From an uncultured Halomonas sp. (GTDB lineage Bacteria; Pseudomonadota; Gammaproteobacteria; Pseudomonadales; Halomonadaceae), in contig NZ_CANLFS010000010.1 of assembly GCF_947490095.1 (NCBI RefSeq), positions 1 through 64,000 of the forward strand: a stretch of 64,000 nt of DNA, in the 5' to 3' direction. Positions within the stretch are counted from its first letter, which is position 1; every line of letters starts with the position of its first letter. A model generated the notes under the pieces. That model did not search any database, had not been told where the DNA came from, and was given only the letters and a program-made list of their open reading frames with translations. Below, piece after piece: positions 58,233 to 64,000 of the stretch. Both the position numbers and the translations under genes were made by a program.

Positions 58233-58961
58233 CTAGTCGCCAGCCGACGCCCCGGGCACCAGGCGTATGCCGGTAGGCTCCAGGGTGATCAGCTGACGCT
58301 TGTAGAGCCGGCCGATGGCCTGCTTGAAGGCGTTCTTGCTCACCCCCAGCCGCGCCTTGACCTCGGCGGCATCGCTCTTGTCGCCCAGTGGCAGGTAGCC
58401 GCCACTCTCGCGCAGCGCCTTGAGCACCGTCTCGCCCACCACATCCAGGCGAGCCGCTCCCGGGGGCAACAGCGAGAGGTCCAGGCGACCATCCTCGCGG
58501 AACCGCTTCACGTAGCCGGTCAGGCGCTGGCCGCGGCGCAGCGGCCGGGTCAGGTCATCGCGATAGAGCAGGCCCCAGAAGCGATGGTTCACGACCGCCT
58601 TGAGGCCGAGGTCGGTCTGCTCGGCGACCACCAGGATCACCTCATCGCCGGCGGCGAGCCCCTCGGCCTCATCGGCGACGAAGCGCTCCAGCTTCTGGGA
58701 GGCCACCGGCCGTCCCTGCTGATCCTCGTAGATGCGCACCAATACCCGCTTGCCGACGCTGGGACGAAATCGCTGCTCGCCGAAGGGCAGCAGCAGGTCG
58801 CTGGGCTGGCCCCAGTCGAGGAAGGCGCCGGTATCGTTGACGGTGACCACTTCAAGATAGGCTACCTCGCCCACGTGGCACCGCGGCGCTCGATAGTGGC
58901 GCCCGGGACGCTGGGGGCGAGGGCTGGAAGGCGCGGAACGCGGGTCGCGACGATCGGTCAT
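58233..58961 (-). CDS. CvfB-family S1-type RNA-binding protein
   Basis: A 242-residue protein with repeated S1-like domains: VAYLEVVTVNDTGAFLDWG, PVASQKLERFV and RQRLTGYVKRFREDGRLDLSLLPPG, then a C-terminal winged-helix-like part (LGVSKNAFKQAIGRLYK). This is the CvfB (YitL) architecture, thought to bind RNA. It lies between gshB and rsmE, an unusual insertion in this locus. Start ATG at 58961. Confidence 0.85.
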   Translation of the reverse strand: MTDRRDPRSAPSSPRPQRPGRHYRAPRCHVGEVAYLEVVTVNDTGAFLDWGQPSDLLLPFGEQRFRPSVGKRVLVRIYEDQQGRPVASQKLERFVADEAEGLAAGDEVILVVAEQTDLGLKAVVNHRFWGLLYRDDLTRPLRRGQRLTGYVKRFREDGRLDLSLLPPGAARLDVVGETVLKALRESGGYLPLGDKSDAAEVKARLGVSKNAFKQAIGRLYKRQLITLEPTGIRLVPGASAGD

Positions 58962-59020
58962 GAGGCATATCCATGGCGAAAATAGGAGGGCGGCATTCGG
59001 CAGAACAGGGTAGCCGCGCG

Positions 59021-59764
59021 TCAGTCGTTCTTGTCGAAGTCACCGAAACGGTACTGCAGCAGGGAGAGCGCCACCACCGGGGCGGTCTCGGTGCGCAGGA
59101 TGCGCGGCCCCAGAGAGAGGGGCGCGAAACCGGCCGCGCGGGCGGCGGCAACCTCCGGCTCGGCAAGGCCCCCTTCGGGCCCGATCAGCAGGGCCACGCT
59201 GTCCGGGGGTGATTCGCCTCCCAGCCCGCCCCCGGTAGCCGGATGCAGCACCAGGCGCAGCGCCTCGTCGCGTTCGGCCAGCCAATCGGCCATGGTGAGG
59301 GGAGAATGCACCGGTGGCACCACGGCACGCCCGCACTGCTCGCAGGCACTCGCCGCCACGGCCTGCCAGTGGGCGAGCTTCTTCGCCTCGCGTTCTCCCT
59401 TGAGGCGCACATCGCCATGCTCGGTGTAGAGCGGCGTAATGGCGGCGACGCCGAGCTCCACGGCCTTCTGAATGGCGTAGTCCATGCGATCACCCTTGGA
59501 GACCGCCTGGCCCAGGTGCACCCCCAGCGGCGATTCACCGGCACCGCTCGACACGGCCTCGACGCGCGCCACCACTCGCTTGCGTGTGGCCTCTACCAGC
59601 ACCGCACGCGCCTCCAGGCCCGCACCGTCGAACAGCCGCAGTGCGGCCCCCTCACCCAGGCGTAGCACCCGCGCCACATGGCGGGCAGGGCCCTCGGGCA
59701 GAACGACGTCGCCGCCGACGCAAAGGTCGGCGGCGACGTGGATACGCGGCGATCTCTTGATCAT
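59021..59764 (-). CDS. rsmE: 16S rRNA m3U1498 methyltransferase
   Basis: SPOUT-fold methyltransferase acting on U1498 of 16S rRNA. The 247-residue protein has the N-terminal PUA-like part (RHVARVLRLGEG) and the knotted C terminus with IGPEGGLAEPEVAAA and LSLGPRILRTETAP, the SAM-binding knot. Start ATG at 59764; an overlapping GTG at 59767 is less likely. Confidence 0.94.
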   Translation of the reverse strand: MIKRSPRIHVAADLCVGGDVVLPEGPARHVARVLRLGEGAALRLFDGAGLEARAVLVEATRKRVVARVEAVSSGAGESPLGVHLGQAVSKGDRMDYAIQKAVELGVAAITPLYTEHGDVRLKGEREAKKLAHWQAVAASACEQCGRAVVPPVHSPLTMADWLAERDEALRLVLHPATGGGLGGESPPDSVALLIGPEGGLAEPEVAAARAAGFAPLSLGPRILRTETAPVVALSLLQYRFGDFDKND

Positions 59765-59788
59765 CACTTCAGAGCCACTTGCGCTGCA

Positions 59789-60301
59789 TCACTGGGTCGC
59801 CGGCGCGTCCTGGCCCTGCTCGGCCTGGCGCTGCTTCTTGCGGGCGTAAATTGCCTCGAAGTTGACCGGGGCCAGCATCAGCGGCGGGAAGCCACCGCGG
59901 TTGACCAGGTTATCGATGCACTCGCGGGCATAGGGGAACAGCACATTGGGGCAGAAGGCACCCAGCGTATGGTCGAGCTGGTCGCCCTCGATGCCGGCAA
60001 TGCGGAACAGGCCGGCCTGCTCGAGCTCGGCCAGGAAGGAGGTGGTGCCTTCCTCGCTATGCGTCACCTGGGCGGTCACCTTGATGACCACCTCGTAAAG
60101 GTCTTCCCCCACCTGGGTGCTGGCGGTATCCAGCTCCAGTCCCACCTTGGGCTTGAAGGGCTGCTGGAAGACCGCCGGCGAATTGGGCGCCTCGAAGGAG
60201 ATGTCCTTGACGTAGATACGCTGCACGGCAAATTGCAGCTGGGGCTTTTCCTGCTGGCCGGCAGCCTGGCCGTCGGCGCTCTGGTTATTCTCTTCCGCCA
60301 T
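59789..60301 (-). CDS. secB: Protein-export chaperone SecB
   Basis: Homotetrameric chaperone that keeps preproteins unfolded for SecA. The 170-residue protein has the SecB core [21 protein letters not shown] and [36 protein letters not shown]. It follows the rhodanese gene by 31 bases. Start ATG at 60301. Confidence 0.95.
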   Translation of the reverse strand: MAEENNQSADGQAAGQQEKPQLQFAVQRIYVKDISFEAPNSPAVFQQPFKPKVGLELDTASTQVGEDLYEVVIKVTAQVTHSEEGTTSFLAELEQAGLFRIAGIEGDQLDHTLGAFCPNVLFPYARECIDNLVNRGGFPPLMLAPVNFEAIYARKKQRQAEQGQDAPATQ

Positions 60302-60332
60302 GGGAAAGGTCCTTTTGTACGGTAAATAAATG

Positions 60333-60755
60333 CTATTTCTTGACCACGGGCAGGCCGTCGGCCTGCCACTGCGTCATGCCACCCTTGAGCTTGAGCACCC
60401 GAGAATAGCCGGCCTTGGAGAGTTTGGCCACGGCCGCGCCGGAGGCCTGACCGTGCTTGCAGACCACGATGATCGGCTTCTCCTTGACCTTCTCGAGTTC
60501 CCCCTGGCGGTCGTCGAGGCGACTCTGGGGGATATTGCGGGCACCGGCGATATGGCCGGCCTTGAAGTCACCCGCCTCCCGGGTATCCAGCACCACCGCA
60601 TCCTCGCGGTTGATCAGCTGGGTTGCCTCACCGGAGGTCACGCCGCTGGCGGCGCTATTGCGCGCCTCGTAAAAGACCCAGGCGGTCAGCACCAGGAGGA
60701 AGGCGCCCACCAGCAGCGGGTGGTTCTGCACGAATTCAAACAGCTGATCGATCAT
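60333..60755 (-). CDS. Rhodanese-like protein YibN-type
   Basis: A 140-residue protein with one N-terminal membrane segment ([17 protein letters not shown]) and a rhodanese domain with the active cysteine in VCKHGQASG. The position beside secB and opposite gpmI matches YibN. It probably handles sulfur or assists membrane processes, but the substrate is unknown. Start ATG at 60755. Confidence 0.87.
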   Translation of the reverse strand: MIDQLFEFVQNHPLLVGAFLLVLTAWVFYEARNSAASGVTSGEATQLINREDAVVLDTREAGDFKAGHIAGARNIPQSRLDDRQGELEKVKEKPIIVVCKHGQASGAAVAKLSKAGYSRVLKLKGGMTQWQADGLPVVKK

Positions 60756-61066
60756 GGGTGCGAATAACTCTCGTCTCGATACACGAAAACAGGGGCGCTA
60801 GGCCGCGCTCGGGCGCCTAGTATACACGAGGTCGACGCCGACGAATCGGGCCGCCTGCGGCGCGTCGCCACGGCGGTCATCCGCCGGGGGTCCATGACGC
60901 AAGATGCCGCCTGCGCTATGATGCCGCAAGATATTTCCTGCCGCGACCCCGAACGCCCAGCGTCGAAGACCTCCCGAAATAGGGTCGGTATCGGCCGACG
61001 ATAGGTGACAGCCGCCACCCGGGCCCGGTCGCGCTTGTTGCACATCATATTTCGAGGACACACGCC
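60756..61066. other. Divergent intergenic region rhodanese/gpmI
   Basis: 311 bases between the divergent rhodanese-secB and gpmI-envC operons. I see no ORF or clear regulator site; promoters for both operons should be here. Confidence 0.6.
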
Positions 61067-62632
61067 ATGACCGCCAACGCCCCGCGCCCTGTCGCCCTGA
61101 TCATCCTCGACGGCTACGGCCACAACCCCGACCCGGCCCACAACGCCGTGGAGGCCGCCGATACGCCGGTCATGGACCGCCTGTGGGCCGAGCATCCCCA
61201 CACCCTGATTCACACCGATGGCCGCCACGTCGGGCTTCCCGACGGCCAGATGGGCAACTCCGAGGTGGGCCATATGAACCTCGGTGCGGGCCGGGTCGTC
61301 TATCAGGACTTCACGCGGATCACCAAGGCCGTCGAGGAGGGGGAGCTGGATACCATCGAGCCCCTGACCGCGCCCATCGACGCCGCCGTGGCCGCCGGCC
61401 GCGCGGTGCATCTGCTGGGCCTGCTCTCCCCGGGCGGGGTGCACAGCCACGAGGACCACATCCTCGCCGTCGCCGACCTGGCCGCCCGCCGCGGTGCCAC
61501 ACGCGTCTTCGTGCACGCCTTCCTGGACGGCCGCGACACGGCGCCCCAGAGCGCCCTGGCCTCCATCGAGCGCACCAACGCCCGCCTCGCCGAGCTGGTC
61601 GGCGCCGACAATGGCTTCGTGGCCTCGATCATCGGCCGCTACTTCGCCATGGACCGTGACAATCGCTGGGAGCGCGTCGAGAAGGCCTACCGCCTGCTTA
61701 CCGAGGGCGAAGGCGAGCATATCGTCGCCGACGCCGAGACGGGGCTGCGTGCCGCCTACGAGCGCGGCGAGACCGACGAGTTCGTGGCCGCCACCAGCGT
61801 GCGCCCGGCCGGCGTGCCTGTCACCCTCGAGGAGGACGACGCCGCCCTGTTCATGAACTTCCGTGCCGACCGGGCCCGGGAGCTGACCCGTGCCTTCGTC
61901 GACGCCGACTTCGAGGGCTTCGAGCGCCGCGCCCATCCCCGGCTAGCCGCCGAGGGCCTGGTCACCCTGACCCGCTATGCCGCCAACATCCCCGCGCCGG
62001 CGGCCTTCCCGCCGGTGGACCTGCACAACACCCTGGGCGAAGTGGTCGAGAGCCGTGGGCTCACCCAGCTGCGCATCGCCGAGACCGAGAAGTACCCCCA
62101 TGTCACCTTCTTCTTCTCCGGCGGTCGTGAGGCCGAATATCGCGGCGAGGAGCGCATCCTGGTGCCTTCCCCCCGGGATGTGAAGACCTACGACGAGAAG
62201 CCCGAGATGAGCGCCCATGAGGTCACCGACCGCCTGGTGGAGGCCATCGATTCGGGGCGCTTCGACCTGATCATCTGCAACTATGCCAACGGTGACATGG
62301 TCGGCCACACCGGTGACTTCGACGCCGCGGTCAAGGCCATCGAGACCGTCGATGGCTGCGTGGCCCGGGTGGTCGAGGCCATCCAGCGCGCCGGTGGCGC
62401 CTGCCTGGTCACCGCCGACCATGGCAACGCCGAGCAGATGATCCACCCCGAGACCGGCGACCCCCAGACCGCCCATACCACCTTCCAGGTGCCGCTGATC
62501 CATGTTGGCGAACGCTCGGCGCGGCTGCACGACGACGGCAGTCTGTGCGATATCGCCCCGACCCTGCTGGCGATGATGGGCCAGCCGGCCCCCGAGGAGA
62601 TGGGCGGACGCTCCCTGCTCGGGCTCGACTGA
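61067..62632 (+). CDS. gpmI: Cofactor-independent phosphoglycerate mutase
   Basis: Interconverts 3- and 2-phosphoglycerate with manganese. The 521 residues show ILDGYGHN at the start, the catalytic serine in [11 protein letters not shown], and the metal sites [10 protein letters not shown] and [10 protein letters not shown]. The length matches the family (about 514). It is followed by envC 8 bases later. Confidence 0.96.
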   Translation: MTANAPRPVALIILDGYGHNPDPAHNAVEAADTPVMDRLWAEHPHTLIHTDGRHVGLPDGQMGNSEVGHMNLGAGRVVYQDFTRITKAVEEGELDTIEPLTAPIDAAVAAGRAVHLLGLLSPGGVHSHEDHILAVADLAARRGATRVFVHAFLDGRDTAPQSALASIERTNARLAELVGADNGFVASIIGRYFAMDRDNRWERVEKAYRLLTEGEGEHIVADAETGLRAAYERGETDEFVAATSVRPAGVPVTLEEDDAALFMNFRADRARELTRAFVDADFEGFERRAHPRLAAEGLVTLTRYAANIPAPAAFPPVDLHNTLGEVVESRGLTQLRIAETEKYPHVTFFFSGGREAEYRGEERILVPSPRDVKTYDEKPEMSAHEVTDRLVEAIDSGRFDLIICNYANGDMVGHTGDFDAAVKAIETVDGCVARVVEAIQRAGGACLVTADHGNAEQMIHPETGDPQTAHTTFQVPLIHVGERSARLHDDGSLCDIAPTLLAMMGQPAPEEMGGRSLLGLD

Positions 62633-62640
62633 GCGGCAGG

Positions 62641-63783
62641 ATGGCCAGAGTCGCCGCCCCCCTCACCGCGCTGCTGCTGATGCTCTGCCTGGCCGGGCCA
62701 CTGGCGGCCCAGCCCAGCGAGGAGGCCGTACAGGAACACCTCGACGCCATCGGCGACGCCATCGAGGAGGCCGACCGGCGCCTGTCATCGACTCGCCAGG
62801 CCCGTGACGAGGCGGCTCGCCAGCTGAAGGCGATCGAGACCTCGCTGGCCACCACGCATCGCCGCCTCGATACGCTACAGGCCGAGCAGCGCGAGCTGGG
62901 CGCCGAGATGGAAACCCTGCAGTCGCGTCGCGATGAGCTCGATACAGAGCGTAGCGACCAGCTCGAGGCCATCAATGCCCAGCTCGATGGGCTCTATCGG
63001 CTGGGTCGCTCGCCCCAGCTGAAACTGCTGCTCAATCAGGACGACCCGGCGCGACTGGATCGCCTCCAGCACTACCTGAATCATCTGGCCCGGGCCCGTC
63101 GCGCCCGGCTCGACGAACTGGCACGCCTCGAGGTCGCCCTGGCCGAGACCCGGCGCCAGCTCGACACCCGTGGCGAGCGCCTCGATGCCCTCGCCGCCGA
63201 ACTCGCCGAACGCAGCGCCGAGCTGGTCGACCAGCGGCGCGAGCGGGCCGACCTGATCGCCCGGCTGGACAGTCGCCACAGCGACGAGGCCGCCCGTCTC
63301 GCCTCCCTGGAACAGGATCGCGAGCGGGCCGAACAGGTGCTGCGCGACGTGCAGGAGCAGCTGGCCCGCCTGCAGCGTCCGCCGCCTTCCACCGCCATCG
63401 AGCGCACCCGCGGGGAGCTGCCCTGGCCGATACAGGGCAACATCGTCTCGCGCTTCGGCGCCGGCGCGGCCGTGCATCATAACGGCATCCTGATCCAGGC
63501 CGCCGAAGGCAGCCCGGTGCGCGCCGTACACGCCGGCCGGGTCGTGTTCGCCGACTGGCTGCGCGGCTTCGGCAACCTGCTGATCATCGACCACGGCGAT
63601 GGCGTGATGACCCTCCACGCCCATCTGCAGCACTTTAGTGCCCAGGTGGGCCGGCCGGTCTCGCGGGGCGAGGCGATCGGCGCCGTGGGCATGAGCGGTG
63701 GCCAGCGGCGCCCGGCCCTCTACTTCGAGGTGCGCCGCGGCGGCGACCCCATCGATCCCCAGGCGTGGATCGCCCGACGCTGA
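62641..63783 (+). CDS. envC: Murein hydrolase activator EnvC
   Basis: Periplasmic LytM-factor that activates amidases at division. The 380-residue protein has a signal peptide ending near PLAAQ-PS, a long coiled coil (about 30-245), and a C-terminal LytM domain with HHNGILIQAAEGSPV, HLQHFS and LYFEVRRGG. The zinc-binding histidines of active LytM peptidases are partly replaced, as in EnvC, so it should activate rather than cut. A ctp-type protease follows. Confidence 0.93.
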   Translation: MARVAAPLTALLLMLCLAGPLAAQPSEEAVQEHLDAIGDAIEEADRRLSSTRQARDEAARQLKAIETSLATTHRRLDTLQAEQRELGAEMETLQSRRDELDTERSDQLEAINAQLDGLYRLGRSPQLKLLLNQDDPARLDRLQHYLNHLARARRARLDELARLEVALAETRRQLDTRGERLDALAAELAERSAELVDQRRERADLIARLDSRHSDEAARLASLEQDRERAEQVLRDVQEQLARLQRPPPSTAIERTRGELPWPIQGNIVSRFGAGAAVHHNGILIQAAEGSPVRAVHAGRVVFADWLRGFGNLLIIDHGDGVMTLHAHLQHFSAQVGRPVSRGEAIGAVGMSGGQRRPALYFEVRRGGDPIDPQAWIARR

Positions 63784-63850
63784 ACGCTTTCCATGCGCGC
63801 CGGCGGCGGGCTATGCTGGGCGCTCACCGTTTTGGAACCGCGGAGTTCGC

Positions 63851-64000
63851 ATGACCCCAGCGCTTTCCCTGCCAGGCAGGCTTTCTCGCCTCGGCTCGCC
63901 TCGGCGCCTGCTGGCCGGGCTGCTGCCCCTGGCCCTGCTGATGCTGCCACTGTCGGCGTCGGCCCAGGCCGTCGATGACGAGCTCCCGGTGGCCGAGATC
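63851..64000 (+). CDS. Start of an S41 carboxy-terminal processing protease (partial)
   Basis: Only the first 50 codons lie in the window. They encode a signal peptide (RRLLAGLLPLALLMLPLS, cleaved near SASAQA) and the first mature residues VDDELPVAEI, as seen in S41 proteases that follow envC in many gammaproteobacteria. The catalytic domain is beyond the window end. Confidence 0.7.
   Translation, partial: MTPALSLPGRLSRLGSPRRLLAGLLPLALLMLPLSASAQAVDDELPVAEI

Overview
The window looks like chromosomal DNA of a high-GC gammaproteobacterium. Gene order and protein style fit a halophile of the Halomonas type (Halomonadaceae): a divergent fpr/finR pair, split class II ribonucleotide reductase NrdJa/NrdJb, UbiU/UbiV/UbiT, an NhaC antiporter and a VanZ-like protein. 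That assignment is an inference. Coding density is high. I see no rRNA or tRNA genes, no insertion sequence, no prophage and no CRISPR array.

Region 1 (1-9 kb) is for low-oxygen and nitrosative stress. norR is divergent from ytfE, which has a textbook sigma-54 promoter and is followed by a second hemerythrin-like gene. Next comes a class III ribonucleotide reductase operon behind two NrdR boxes. Its NrdD ends right after the zinc motif, and the glycyl-radical domain is encoded by a separate 53-residue ORF with its own ribosome binding site. nrdG follows, then ubiU and ubiV (oxygen-independent ubiquinone synthesis) and a second NrdG-like radical SAM gene that overlaps ubiV.

Region 2 (9-17 kb) is a tightly coupled nucleoside catabolic operon on the minus strand, tsx-nupC-deoC-deoA-deoB-deoD-cdd. 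It is divergent from deoR, with a near-perfect DeoR operator between them. deoA carries a +1 shift in a G7 run that places it in frame with deoB. Region 3 (16.7-20.5 kb) is ubiT-nrdJa-nrdJb behind a second pair of NrdR boxes, so both oxygen-independent reductases sit next to anaerobic ubiquinone genes.

Region 4 (20.5-26 kb) holds trmB, small membrane, thioesterase and lipoprotein genes, and malate synthase glcB with an IclR-type operator. A true IclR orthologue lies at 51.8 kb with the same operator. Region 5 (26-34 kb) is the phosphate regulon: phoBR converging on pstSCAB, Pho boxes at phoB and pstS, and a phoU with a large in-frame internal deletion between its two LERIGD repeats. Region 6 (34-46 kb) contains comM, ubiK, glnK-amtB-glnK, fpr/finR, a host-attachment family gene, vanZ-hemE, ribA and nhaC.

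Region 7 (45-64 kb) is housekeeping: djlA, dxs-ispA-xseB, serA, an enoyl-CoA hydratase-like gene, iclR, an MFS pump, pyrB, ruvX-yqgE-gshB, a CvfB-like gene, rsmE, secB, a rhodanese, gpmI, envC and the start of a ctp-type protease cut by the window end. Three unrelated tandem repeat arrays lie in intergenic DNA at 3.2, 33.0 and 38.1 kb.
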